A stretch of DNA of 64,000 nt from Streptomyces griseorubiginosus (GTDB taxonomy: Bacteria > Actinomycetota > Actinomycetes > Streptomycetales > Streptomycetaceae). Both the position numbers and the translations under genes were made by a program. The stretch is from positions 85,941 through 149,940 of the forward strand of contig NZ_KQ948743.1 in the NCBI RefSeq assembly GCF_001514195.1, read 5' to 3'. Of the stretch, positions 15,468 through 23,630 are shown in pieces (position 1 is the first letter of the stretch; each line of letters starts with the position of its first letter). A model generated the notes under the pieces. It worked only from the letters and a program-made list of their open reading frames with translations. It did not search any database and had not been told where the DNA came from.

Positions 15468-16426
15468 TCGACCGTACGGATCCCGAGAGCGCGATCGCCG
15501 AGGCCGCCAAGAAGTACTCCAACTGGGGCCGCTGGGGCGCGGACGACGTCCTCGGCACGCTCAACTTCCTGGACGAGGCGAAGCGGCGCGAGGGCGCGGC
15601 CCTGGTGCGCCGGGGCGTGAGCCACTCGCTCTCACAGGCTTTCGACATGGACGGCCCGCAGAAGGGCTGGCGCCGGCGCACCAACCCGGTGCACACCATG
15701 CTGGACACCGGCACCGACGCGGCCCTCGGCAACCAGGGCTTCCCGCACGGCATCGGCGGCGCCGACGACGTGATCGCGATGCCGCTCCAGTGCTCCACCC
15801 AGTGGGACGGGCTCGGGCACATCTTCGACCACGGCAACGCGTGGAACGGGCGAAAGGCCGAGAAGGTCGTCACCTCCGACGGCGATCTCGTCACCGGCAT
15901 CGAGCACATGGCCCCGCACGTCGCCGGGCGCGGAGTCCTCCTCGACGTCGGCCGGGTGATCGGCGGCGAACACGGAGAACTCCCCGACGGCTTCGCGATC
16001 ACCGAGGAACACCTCACCGCGACGGCCGCGGCGCACGGCGTGGCCGTCGGCCGCGGGGACATCGTCGTCGTACGGACCGGGCGGCTCACGCGGGCCCGTC
16101 GCGAGGGCTGGGGCGACTACGCGGGCGGAGACTCCCCCGGCCTGTCCTTCACCACCGCCGGGTGGCTGCACGCGAGCGAGATCGCCGCCATCGCCACCGA
16201 CACCTGGGGGTTCGAAGTGCGCCCGAACGAGTTCGACCACGCCTTCCAGCCCCTGCACCAGGTCGCCATCCCCAACATCGGCCTGCTGATCGGCGAGATG
16301 TGGGACCCCGACGCCCTCGCCGCCGACTGCTCGGGGGACGGCGTGTACGAGTTCTGGCTCACCGCAGCCCCCCTGCCCATCACCGGAGCCGTCGGCTCCC
16401 CCGTCAACCCGGTCGCCGTCAAGTAG
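15464..16426 (+). CDS. Cyclase-family (kynurenine-formamidase-like) metal hydrolase
   Basis: A 320-residue cyclase-family protein. The central motif STQWDGLGHIFDHGNAWNG replaces the HxGTHxD signature of kynurenine formamidase but keeps Asp and His metal ligands as in the larger bacterial cyclase subgroup. GRGVLLDV, GDIVVVRTG and PGLSF-TAGWLHASEIA-I-TDTWGFEVRPN are further family features. Relatives hydrolyse cyclic amides, lactones or formamides. It overlaps the FAH gene by 4 nt (ATGA), so both are translationally coupled. A role in opening a lactone or lactam intermediate of the aromatic pathway is inferred from context. Confidence 0.85.
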   Translation: MIDRTDPESAIAEAAKKYSNWGRWGADDVLGTLNFLDEAKRREGAALVRRGVSHSLSQAFDMDGPQKGWRRRTNPVHTMLDTGTDAALGNQGFPHGIGGADDVIAMPLQCSTQWDGLGHIFDHGNAWNGRKAEKVVTSDGDLVTGIEHMAPHVAGRGVLLDVGRVIGGEHGELPDGFAITEEHLTATAAAHGVAVGRGDIVVVRTGRLTRARREGWGDYAGGDSPGLSFTTAGWLHASEIAAIATDTWGFEVRPNEFDHAFQPLHQVAIPNIGLLIGEMWDPDALAADCSGDGVYEFWLTAAPLPITGAVGSPVNPVAVK

Positions 16427-16623
16427 CCCGCCGAGCCGGGCCGGCCCGGGCCGGGTCGGGCCGGATGCGTACTCCCCGGACAGCAGCCGCGCATCCGGCC
16501 CCCAACCGCTCCACCGCGCATCGGCCCCGCCACCCGCTCCACCGTGCTGCCGGTCCCCACCCGCACCACCGCGCAGCCGACCTCACACGCACCACCCGCC
16601 GACGGGTGATGCACCACAACCCC

Positions 16624-16702
16624 AGCCCGCCCTTAAGCCCTAAAGCCCTTAGCCCTTAGCCCTTAGCCCTTAGGCCTTAGGCCTTAGGCCTTAAGGCGGG
16701 CG
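16624..16702. repeat. Heptanucleotide repeat tract with inverted ends
   Basis: Four copies of GCCCTTA (16645-16672) are followed directly by three of GGCCTTA (16673-16693). GCCCGCCCTTAAG (16625-16637) pairs with CTTAAGGCGGGC (16690-16701) except for one bulge, so the tract can fold into a long hairpin. It separates the cyclase and monooxygenase genes and may act as an attenuator or terminator. The rest of the 329-bp gap is GC-rich without a gene. Confidence 0.8.
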
Positions 16703-16755
16703 AGCCGCACCCCGCCGCCCGAAGCCGCGCGGCCCGATCTCGGGAGGATCCCGAC

Positions 16756-17892
16756 ATGGCAGACAGCCCCACACCCAGAGTGCTCGTCATCGGCGGAGGC
16801 GCCTCCGGCAACGCCGTGACCGTTCTGCTGCGCCGAGCCGGCATCACCGTCGACCTCATCGAGGCCAAGCCCGACTGGAACGCCACCACCGGCTCCGGCA
16901 TCACCCTCCAGGGCAACGCCCTGCGCGTGCTGCGCGAGCTGGGCGTCTGGGAGCGGGTGAGGGCTTCCGGCTTCGCCTTCGGCACGCTGGGCATCACCAC
17001 CCCGGACGGCACCGTGCTGCATGTCGCCGAGGACATCAAGACGGGCGGCGACGACCTGCCCGCCACCCTCGGCATGCAGCGCCCCCAGCTCCAGCAGATC
17101 CTCATCGACGCGGTCCGCGCCAGCGGCGCCACGGTCCGCCTGGGCACCACCGCCGAGACCCTGAAACAGGACGCCGACGGGGTCTTCGTCCTCTTCAGCG
17201 ACGGCACCGAAGGCCACTACGACCTGGTGATCGGCGCCGACGGCCTCAACTCCGCCACCCGCGCCGCGATCGGCATCGCCGACAGGCCCGAGCCGACCGG
17301 CATGGCCATCTGGCGCATCGCCGCCCCCCGCCCGCACAGCGTGGAGCGCAGCGACCTCGCCTACGGCGGCCCCGCCTACATCGCCGGCTACACCCCCACC
17401 AGCGAAACCACCATCTACGCCTTCCTCGCCGAGAAGTGCCGCGACCGCGCCTCCCTCGACACGGCCTCCTACGCCGACGAGATGCGCCGCCTCGCGCGGG
17501 CCTACGGCGGAGCCTGGCCGGAGATCACCCAGCACATCACCGACCCGGCGAAGGTCAACTACACCTGGTTCAACCGGCTGCTGGTGGAGGGGTCCTGGCA
17601 CCGGGGCCGCATCGTGCTGATCGGCGACGCCGCCCACTGCTGCCCGCCCACCATCGCCCAGGGCGCCGCCCAGTCCCTGGAGGACGCCCTGGTCCTCGCC
17701 GAACTCCTCACCGGCGGACGGGACTGGGACAACGAACTGCTCCAGAGCTTCCACGAACGCCGCATCCCCCGGGTCCGGGCCGTCGTCGAGGCGTCCGTGC
17801 AGATCGGCCAGTGGCAACTCGACGGCGTGCGTGACGCGGACGTCCCCGGGCTGATCGCCCGCATCATGAATCTCCTGAAGGAACTGCCGTGA
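16756..17892 (+). CDS. FAD-dependent aromatic monooxygenase (group A), copy 1
   Basis: A 378-residue flavoprotein monooxygenase. Seen are the Rossmann GxGxxG (VLVIGGGASGNA, residues 9-20), the DG motif region YDLVIGADGLNSATR near residue 160 and the GD motif GRIVLIGDAAHCCPPTIAQGAAQSLEDA near residue 290. Such single-component enzymes use NAD(P)H and oxygen to hydroxylate an aromatic ring, here probably to give the catechol for the dioxygenase two genes downstream. CGGGAGGAT precedes the ATG. Its stop overlaps the next GTG by 4 nt (GTGA). Confidence 0.88.
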   Translation: MADSPTPRVLVIGGGASGNAVTVLLRRAGITVDLIEAKPDWNATTGSGITLQGNALRVLRELGVWERVRASGFAFGTLGITTPDGTVLHVAEDIKTGGDDLPATLGMQRPQLQQILIDAVRASGATVRLGTTAETLKQDADGVFVLFSDGTEGHYDLVIGADGLNSATRAAIGIADRPEPTGMAIWRIAAPRPHSVERSDLAYGGPAYIAGYTPTSETTIYAFLAEKCRDRASLDTASYADEMRRLARAYGGAWPEITQHITDPAKVNYTWFNRLLVEGSWHRGRIVLIGDAAHCCPPTIAQGAAQSLEDALVLAELLTGGRDWDNELLQSFHERRIPRVRAVVEASVQIGQWQLDGVRDADVPGLIARIMNLLKELP

Positions 17893-18887
17893 GCGCACCC
17901 ACCGTGGACGTGCACGCGCACGTCCTGCTGCCCGAGGTCGACGCCCTGGTCGCGGGCCTGCCGGGACTGGCCGAGGCCCGGGCCCTCGACGCCCGCCGCA
18001 ACGGCCCCGCGGCCCTCGCCGTCAGCGGCCCCATGGTCCGCGAGCGTGCCCCGAGAATGACCGACGTCACCGCGCGGCTGGCCGCGATGGACGCCCAGGG
18101 CGTGGACGTGCAGCTGGTCAGCCCCTCCCCCTCGCACTACCACTACTGGGCGGACGAGGAGACCGCCGAGAAGGTCTTCCGGCGCGCCAACGAGGCGACG
18201 GCAGCACACTGCGCCCAGGCACCCGGACGGCTCCACGGACTCGGTCTCGTCCCCCTGCAACACCCCGAGCAGGCCGTACGCGCCCTCGAACACGCCCTGG
18301 AACAGGGCCTGTCGGGTGTCGAGATCTCCAGCCACGCCCCCGGTCGCGAACTGTCCGACCCGGCGTACGAACCCTTGTGGACCCGCGCCGCGCAGAGGGG
18401 CGCGATCGTCTTCCTGCACCCCTTCGGCTGCACACTCGACGAGCGGCTCGACCAGTGGTATCTGTCCAACGTCGTGGGCCAGCCGGTGGAGAACGCGGTC
18501 GCGCTGTCGCACCTCATCTTCTCCGGCGTGCTGGACCGGCACCCCGGGCTGAAGCTGATCGCCGCCCACGGCGGCGGCTACCTGCCCACCCACATCGGCC
18601 GCTCCGACCACGCATGGTCCGCCCGCTCCGACGCGGGCGCAGGCTGCGCCCATCTGCCCAGCAGCTATCTCAAGCGCCTGTACTTCGACTCCCTCGTCCA
18701 CGACCCGCACGTCCTGCGGGAGCTCGTGCGGGTGGCCGGCGCCGACCGCGTCCTGCTGGGCTCCGACTACGCCTTCGACATGGGCACCGAGGACCCCGTC
18801 GCCGCTCTGCGCGCCGCCCGGCTGCCCGATTCCGACTTCCACGCCATACGCGGCGCGAACGCCGCCGCGCTTCTCGACCTCGCCTGA
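17889..18887 (+). CDS. Amidohydrolase-family decarboxylase-like protein (ACMSD-like)
   Basis: A 332-residue TIM-barrel amidohydrolase of the ACMSD-like group (PF04909). Metal ligands are visible: VDVHAHVL near residue 6, a His in FLHPFG, His in IAAHGGGYLP and Asp in LLGSDYAFDMG. Members decarboxylate aromatic or ring-cleavage carboxylates (ACMSD, gamma-resorcylate and 5-carboxyvanillate decarboxylases), though some hydrolyse. The GTG start overlaps the monooxygenase stop (GTGA) with AAGGAA upstream. Within the cluster it may decarboxylate the hydroxylated aromatic acid or the semialdehyde formed by ring cleavage. Confidence 0.85.
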   Translation: MSAPTVDVHAHVLLPEVDALVAGLPGLAEARALDARRNGPAALAVSGPMVRERAPRMTDVTARLAAMDAQGVDVQLVSPSPSHYHYWADEETAEKVFRRANEATAAHCAQAPGRLHGLGLVPLQHPEQAVRALEHALEQGLSGVEISSHAPGRELSDPAYEPLWTRAAQRGAIVFLHPFGCTLDERLDQWYLSNVVGQPVENAVALSHLIFSGVLDRHPGLKLIAAHGGGYLPTHIGRSDHAWSARSDAGAGCAHLPSSYLKRLYFDSLVHDPHVLRELVRVAGADRVLLGSDYAFDMGTEDPVAALRAARLPDSDFHAIRGANAAALLDLA

Positions 18888-18900
18888 GGAGGCCCCCCAC

Positions 18901-19839
18901 ATGTCCCACCGCTTGCTCACCCACCTGCGGCACGTCGACCTCGCCGTGCCCGACTACGACAAGCAGCTCGACTTCTACGCCGGCGTCTGGGGCCTGACCA
19001 AGGTCGCCGAGGACTCCGGCATCTCCTTCCTCGCCGCCGAGGGCAGCCCCGAGCAGTATGTCGTCCGGCTGCGCAAGGCGGACGAGAAGCGCCTCGACCT
19101 CGTCTCCTACGGCGCCGCGAGCGCCACCGACGTGGACACGCTGGCTGAACAACTCCTCGCGGGCGGCGTGCAGTTGATTACTCAGCCGGGCAAGGTGGAG
19201 ACGCCCGGCGGCGGTTATGGCTTCCGCTTCTTCGACGTCGACGGGCGCACCATCGAGGTCTCCGCCGACGTCGAGGTACGGCAGCACCGCAAGATCGAGG
19301 AGAAGGAGTCGATCCCGGTCAAGCTGTCGCACGTCGTCCTCAACTCGCCGGACCTGGACAAGACCAGGGCGTGGTACGAGGAGCACCTCGGATTCCGGCT
19401 GTCCGACACGCTCGGCCACCCGCACGTCGGCGACGTCATGCACTTCATGCGGATCAGCAACCAGCACCACTCCATGGCCATCGCCAAGGGACCGCACACC
19501 TCGCTGCACCACGTCTCCTTCGAGATGCGTGGCATCGACGAGTACATGCGCGGCTCCGGCCGTGTGATGCGCGCCGGCTTCAAGAAGATCTGGGGGCCAG
19601 GCCGGCACATGGCGGGCGACAACACGTTCACCTACTTCCTCGACCCGCACGGCAACACCGTTGAGTACACGACGGAGTTGGAGCTCCTGGACGAGGACAC
19701 CTGGCACCCGCACGTCTACGACTTCTCCCAGCCCGAGGTCACCGACCAGTGGGGCACCGCCAACCCGATGAACGAACTGGTCACCAAGGAGTCCTTCAAC
19801 GACGTCGACCGCGGAGTGTTCGTCGCCCCGCCGGCCTGA
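18901..19839 (+). CDS. VOC-family extradiol (catechol 2,3-) dioxygenase
   Basis: A 312-residue type I extradiol dioxygenase made of two vicinal-oxygen-chelate modules. The N-terminal module begins HLRHVDLAVPDYDKQLDFYA. The C-terminal module carries the iron ligands: His in LSHVVLNSPDL, His in LHHVSFEM and Glu in NTVEYTTE. The enzyme cleaves a catechol next to its hydroxyls. GAGGAGG lies directly before the ATG, 13 bp after the amidohydrolase stop. It defines the cluster as a meta-cleavage pathway. The substrate is unknown: the ending HVYDFSQPEVTDQWGTANPM is also seen in larger-substrate dioxygenases. Confidence 0.9.
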   Translation: MSHRLLTHLRHVDLAVPDYDKQLDFYAGVWGLTKVAEDSGISFLAAEGSPEQYVVRLRKADEKRLDLVSYGAASATDVDTLAEQLLAGGVQLITQPGKVETPGGGYGFRFFDVDGRTIEVSADVEVRQHRKIEEKESIPVKLSHVVLNSPDLDKTRAWYEEHLGFRLSDTLGHPHVGDVMHFMRISNQHHSMAIAKGPHTSLHHVSFEMRGIDEYMRGSGRVMRAGFKKIWGPGRHMAGDNTFTYFLDPHGNTVEYTTELELLDEDTWHPHVYDFSQPEVTDQWGTANPMNELVTKESFNDVDRGVFVAPPA

Positions 19840-19947
19840 CCGGCGAAGCCCCTCAGTCCCCGGGGGCGCGGTGGCCCTGTCACCGCCCTGACTCCCTCGC
19901 CGCGCCCCCGGCCTTCGCACCCGCCCCTCACGCCGACAGGAAGCTCC

Positions 19948-20919
19948 ATGCGTTTCGCCGCGTACGAGTACCGCAACCGACGCCACGTGGCCGTCGTCGA
20001 AGAGGACGGCACCCTCTACCCGCTCCCTGGTGTCGACTCCCTGACCGCCCTGCTCGCCCAGGTCGGCGGACTGGCCGAGTTGCTGGAGGCGGGGTCCACC
20101 ACGCTCGACACACCCGCCGGCCCCCACGTCTCCGAGGTACGGCTGCTGCCCCCGCTCCAGCCGCCCACCGTGCGGGACTTCGTCACCTTCGAGGAGCATG
20201 TCGAGGGCGTACGACGATCGGTGGACGGAGCCGCCGGAGTACCGGAACAGTGGTACGCGGCCCCGACCTTCTACTTCACCAACCCCTACGCGGTGTACGG
20301 CCCGCACGACGACATTCCCGTACCGCCCGGCTCGACCTCGCTCGACTTCGAACTCGAAGTGGCCGCCGTGATCGGCACGGAGGGCCGCGATCTCACACCC
20401 GAGCGGGCCCGCGACCACATCATCGGCTACACGATCTTCAACGACTGGTCGGCACGCGACCTGCAGTCCGCGGAGATGAAGACGGGCCTCGGCCCCTGCA
20501 AGGGCAAGGACACCGCCACCACGCTGGGCCCGTACCTGGTCACCGCTGACGAACTGGACAAGTACCGGGACGAGGAGGGCTTCCTACGACTCGCCCTCAC
20601 CGCTTCCCTCAACGGCGAGACCGTCGGCACGGACCTCCTGTCCAACATGAGCTGGACCTTCGAGGAGATGGTCGCCTACGCCTCGCGGGGCACCCTCGTC
20701 CGTCCCGGCGACGTCCTCGGCTCCGGCACCTGCGGCAACGGCGGCTGCCTCGCCGAACTGTGGGGCGTACGCGGCGAGCAGGACCCGCCCCCGCTGAAGC
20801 CCGGCGACACGGTCACCCTCACCGTGGAAGGCATCGGCAGCGTCTCCAACACGGTAGTCGCCGGGGCCACCCCGGTGCCGCTGCCGACCGGCCGACGCCG
20901 CTCCCGGGAGCGGCCGTGA
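19948..20919 (+). CDS. Fumarylacetoacetate hydrolase (FAH)-fold protein, copy 2
   Basis: A 323-residue FAH-fold enzyme, unlike copy 1 in its N-terminus (MRFAAYEYRNRRHVAVVEEDG). The catalytic core shows VRDFVTFEEHVEGVRR, PTFYFTNPYAVYGP, LDFELEVAAVIG with the metal-binding Glu pair, GYTIFNDWSARDLQ and GSGTCGNGG-CLAELWG. It resembles fumarylacetoacetase-like and 2-hydroxyhepta-diene-dioate-type hydrolases that cleave the C-C bond of a ring-cleavage product. CGACAGGAAG precedes the ATG. The stop overlaps the SDR start (GTGA). Confidence 0.88.
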   Translation: MRFAAYEYRNRRHVAVVEEDGTLYPLPGVDSLTALLAQVGGLAELLEAGSTTLDTPAGPHVSEVRLLPPLQPPTVRDFVTFEEHVEGVRRSVDGAAGVPEQWYAAPTFYFTNPYAVYGPHDDIPVPPGSTSLDFELEVAAVIGTEGRDLTPERARDHIIGYTIFNDWSARDLQSAEMKTGLGPCKGKDTATTLGPYLVTADELDKYRDEEGFLRLALTASLNGETVGTDLLSNMSWTFEEMVAYASRGTLVRPGDVLGSGTCGNGGCLAELWGVRGEQDPPPLKPGDTVTLTVEGIGSVSNTVVAGATPVPLPTGRRRSRERP

Positions 20920-21662
20920 CCGACCTGCACCGCCCAAGGCTCCTCGGGAAGGTCGTCGTGGTCACCGGCGCGGCCCGCGGCCAGGGCGCCGCCGAGGCCG
21001 AGGCCCTCACCCGCGAGGGCGCCCAGGTCATCGCCACGGACGTGACCGAAGCCCCGGGCTGCCGCCGACTGGACGTCACCAGCGAGAAGGACTGGGCCGA
21101 ACTCGCCGCCGAACTGGGTGAGACGTACGACCAGATCCACGGCCTTGTGAACAACGCCGGCATCACCTGGCGAGCCCGCCTCGACGAGGTACGCCCCGAG
21201 GACATGGCCCGCGTCCACGCGGTCAACGTGACAGGTCCTCTCCTGGGCATCCAGCACCTGGCACCGCTGATGCACCCCGGGGCATCCATCGTGAACGTCG
21301 GCTCCTCGGCGGCCCTGACCGCCCACTACCCGGTCGCCTACACCGCCAGCAAATGGGCACTGCGGGGCCTGTCGGCCACCGCCGCCATGGAACTCGGCCC
21401 ACGCGGCATCCGCGTGAACACCATCCACCCCGGCTACATCGAGACCGAGATGACCGCTTCCGCCGCACCCGCCTTCCGCGAGGCCAACCTCGCAGGAACA
21501 CCTCTCGGACGCACCGGAACCGTCGACGACATCACCCCCCTCGTCACGTTCCTCCTCTCCGACGAGTCGTCCTTCATCACCGGCGCCGAGATCCCCGTGG
21601 ACGGAGGCCTCACCGCGCACGGCGGCGCCAAGCCGATCTCGGATGCCGTACGCACCTCGTAG
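20916..21662 (+). CDS. Short-chain dehydrogenase/reductase of the aromatic cluster
   Basis: A 248-residue classical SDR. TGAARGQG (cofactor site), NNAGITWRA, Ser in GSSAALT and the YTASK active-site Tyr/Lys are present, followed by GIRVNTIHPGYIETEM. GTG 20916 is chosen because GGGAG stands upstream, the Rossmann strand begins 10 residues later and it overlaps the FAH stop by 4 nt. An Asp in IATDVTE after the second strand favours NAD(H). The likely role is oxidation or reduction of an alcohol/aldehyde intermediate. It closes the aromatic operon. Confidence 0.88.
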   Translation: MTDLHRPRLLGKVVVVTGAARGQGAAEAEALTREGAQVIATDVTEAPGCRRLDVTSEKDWAELAAELGETYDQIHGLVNNAGITWRARLDEVRPEDMARVHAVNVTGPLLGIQHLAPLMHPGASIVNVGSSAALTAHYPVAYTASKWALRGLSATAAMELGPRGIRVNTIHPGYIETEMTASAAPAFREANLAGTPLGRTGTVDDITPLVTFLLSDESSFITGAEIPVDGGLTAHGGAKPISDAVRTS

Positions 21663-21731
21663 TGCTTCGTTCGGTTCGTCGCGTGGGCTTCGGGCGGGCG
21701 AACACCTCCGGGAGCACAGACGGAGGGCGCA

Positions 21732-21914
21732 TCAGGGGCTGGAAACGCCTGATGGCACCCGGCCCCGGCAGTCGCTGCTGACGTCGGCGTGGGAGACGGG
21801 GGCGGGCGGGGACGGTGCGGAGGTACTTCTCGCGGACAGGAACCAACAGGTGACTGTCCCGGCCACAGCGGCCGCAACGACGATGAAGCCAACGCGGCGC
21901 TGTCCGCGGTTCAC
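21732..21914 (-). CDS. Small single-pass membrane protein
   Basis: A 60-residue protein from GTG 21914. After a basic start (VNRGQRR) comes one hydrophobic helix, VGFIVVAAAVAGTVTCWFL, then a Ser/Pro-rich tail. Its GTG overlaps the stop of the preceding gene as GTGA, which is the main reason to accept it. No family is recognised. Confidence 0.5.
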   Translation of the reverse strand: MNRGQRRVGFIVVAAAVAGTVTCWFLSARSTSAPSPPAPVSHADVSSDCRGRVPSGVSSP

Positions 21915-22306
21915 GGCCGCACTCCCACCGCGATGTCGAGCGCGCCCTCGTGCATGCCGGCGCCCGTGACGATGCCGTGCCGCCCGCGTGCTGCGCCGAT
22001 CGCCCGATCCTGCACGGAGACCGACAGGCTCCACTCCGGCTCATGGCTCATGGCGTGCAGCACTTCCGGCCACGGCCTGCCGGTGTCGTCGCTGCGCGCG
22101 GGCAGCCGGATGTCGAGGAGCAGCGAGCCCACGGCGGCCCCGCCGGACACGGACACCGGCACCCCCGTACGACGCATCACGTCGCCGTTCGGTCCGCCGA
22201 TCCGCACCGTGGCCGTGAGCGGGGTGCTCGGTTCGATGTCCAGGCCTGCCGAAATGCGCAGCTCTGCTCCGTCCAGGCCGAAGCCCTGGACCGTCAGCCG
22301 CGGCAC
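21911..22306 (-). CDS. Hypothetical protein in the SMI1/KNR4 mini-operon
   Basis: A 131-residue protein starting at GTG 22306, 13 nt inside the end of the SMI1/KNR4 gene. It is rich in beta-type segments (LRISAGLDIEPSTPLTATVRIGG, SVSGGAAVGSLLLDIRL, WSLSVSVQDRAIG) and has no Cys, signal peptide or membrane helix. No family is recognised. No good ribosome site precedes the GTG, so coupled translation from the upstream gene is likely. Its stop overlaps the next GTG (GTGA). Confidence 0.5.
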   Translation of the reverse strand: MPRLTVQGFGLDGAELRISAGLDIEPSTPLTATVRIGGPNGDVMRRTGVPVSVSGGAAVGSLLLDIRLPARSDDTGRPWPEVLHAMSHEPEWSLSVSVQDRAIGAARGRHGIVTGAGMHEGALDIAVGVRP

Positions 22307-22929
22307 GGGCGGGTTGTCGGGACGGTGGCGTCCGGGCCATGGATCCAGGTGACCGCCGGGCTCTCGGCCCGTGCGTGCTCCATGGCGTCCCAGTGGTCGT
22401 CGAGGTATTCCCAAGGGTCCTCGCCGGCGTCGTCCAACTCTTCCTCGGTGCGCGTGTCCAGATAGCGCGAGTGCGGATGCCCCGCGACCCCTGGGATGTC
22501 GGCGGGACGGTCCGCCGGGTCGCCGAGCATGCGGAGGACGAACTCGGCCATCCCGTAGGGCAGTTCGAACGCCGTTCCGCTGCGGTGACCGACGACCACG
22601 ACCGGCCAGGCATCGGGGCTCTCGCCCGTTCTGCGCCAGTGGAGGTCGTGGCCCGACTGCGTGGTGCCCCACCGCAGCAGCGATCCCTCGGCGGGCCAGG
22701 GCGCGAACCGCTCGGACCCGTGAAAGGTCCGCAGCTCGGTCTCCTCGCCGCCTCCCGCGGGAGCGCGCACCCCGATCAGCCCGTCGAGGCTGCCGTAGCC
22801 GTACGTGTCGACGAAGTCCCGGAAGTCACCGGGCAGTTCGGTACCGAGAGCGAGGTGTGTCTGCCGCCAGGGCTGCGGGTCCGGCGCCGTTCGGGGCGGC
22901 TGAAGCAGCTCGGTGAGACGGATCACCAT
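22294..22929 (-). CDS. SMI1/KNR4-family protein
   Basis: A 211-residue SMI1/KNR4-type protein. LGTELPGDFRDFVDTYGYGSLDGLIGV is the family signature; then come FAPWPAEGSLLRWGTTQSGHDLHWRR and WPVVVVGHRSGTAFELPYGMAEFVLRML. The family is often found as immunity proteins to polymorphic toxins, but many actinobacterial copies have no known toxin. None is seen here: the two genes that follow on the same strand are a 131-residue beta-rich protein and a 60-residue membrane protein. The ATG 22929 begins the conserved region. Confidence 0.75.
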   Translation of the reverse strand: MVIRLTELLQPPRTAPDPQPWRQTHLALGTELPGDFRDFVDTYGYGSLDGLIGVRAPAGGGEETELRTFHGSERFAPWPAEGSLLRWGTTQSGHDLHWRRTGESPDAWPVVVVGHRSGTAFELPYGMAEFVLRMLGDPADRPADIPGVAGHPHSRYLDTRTEEELDDAGEDPWEYLDDHWDAMEHARAESPAVTWIHGPDATVPTTRPCRG

Positions 22930-23630
22930 GGGGTGCACAGGTCTCCTACTCGGGCCACATCGCCATGGCGATGTCGACAGTGCTCGGCTGCATCCTTTCG
23001 TCACGCCCGCCCCCGGTCGTGCAGCCGGTCCGGCACGTCGGCGTCGTGCGCGGGCCGCATCCGCAACCCGGTGCCAGACCACCGGTACGCCCACCGGCCG
23101 ACACGGCTGGAGCACGACCATCAACGCCCAACCACACCCCCCTTCCGGCTGCCGTCGTCGGCCGCGATCGGCAGCCTTGTGCCCTCCTCCGGTATCTGCA
23201 GGTCATTTGCCGTAAAGCACATGGCCCCCGCGCTACCTCGCCACCTGTCCCGGACCGCCCTGACCGGGCTGTCCGCGGAACAGCTACCGCCATCGGCGCC
23301 CTCGTCGTCGGCGCGATCTTGGCCTGGCCGCGCGAACACATCTGACCCGGTGCCAGCACGCGGCGGGGGCGGCGCACACAGTCGCCGCCCTCCTGCCCGT
23401 CGGCGCGCCCGGGGGCAGCTATCTCCTCATGGCCATCAACGGCAGTCGGGCCGTGGGAGCGGTGGACGAAAGCGCGTCGCCCGAGACCCGGGAGCCCCGG
23501 CCCGCCCCTTACCCAGAGTGGTTCGCGAGCCGTTCGAAGGGTCGTGCAATGATGGGCGGGAGAGTGCCCGCAGGGGGCGGGCGGCGTTCCACCGTGAGCG
23601 CACACAACGGGGTGCGGGGACGGACCTGTC
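22930..23630. other. Gap without a supportable gene
   Basis: About 700 bp between divergent genes. Several open frames cross it, but none has coding-like composition, a ribosome site or a recognisable motif. A short hydrophobic stretch (TAIGALVVGAILAWP, plus strand near 23285-23330) hints at a decayed membrane-protein gene. Confidence 0.5.

Noticed and set aside
16645..16693. Heptamer tract considered as a chromosome telomere
   Set aside because: Streptomyces telomeres are complex palindromes at molecule ends; this tract is internal to an operon.
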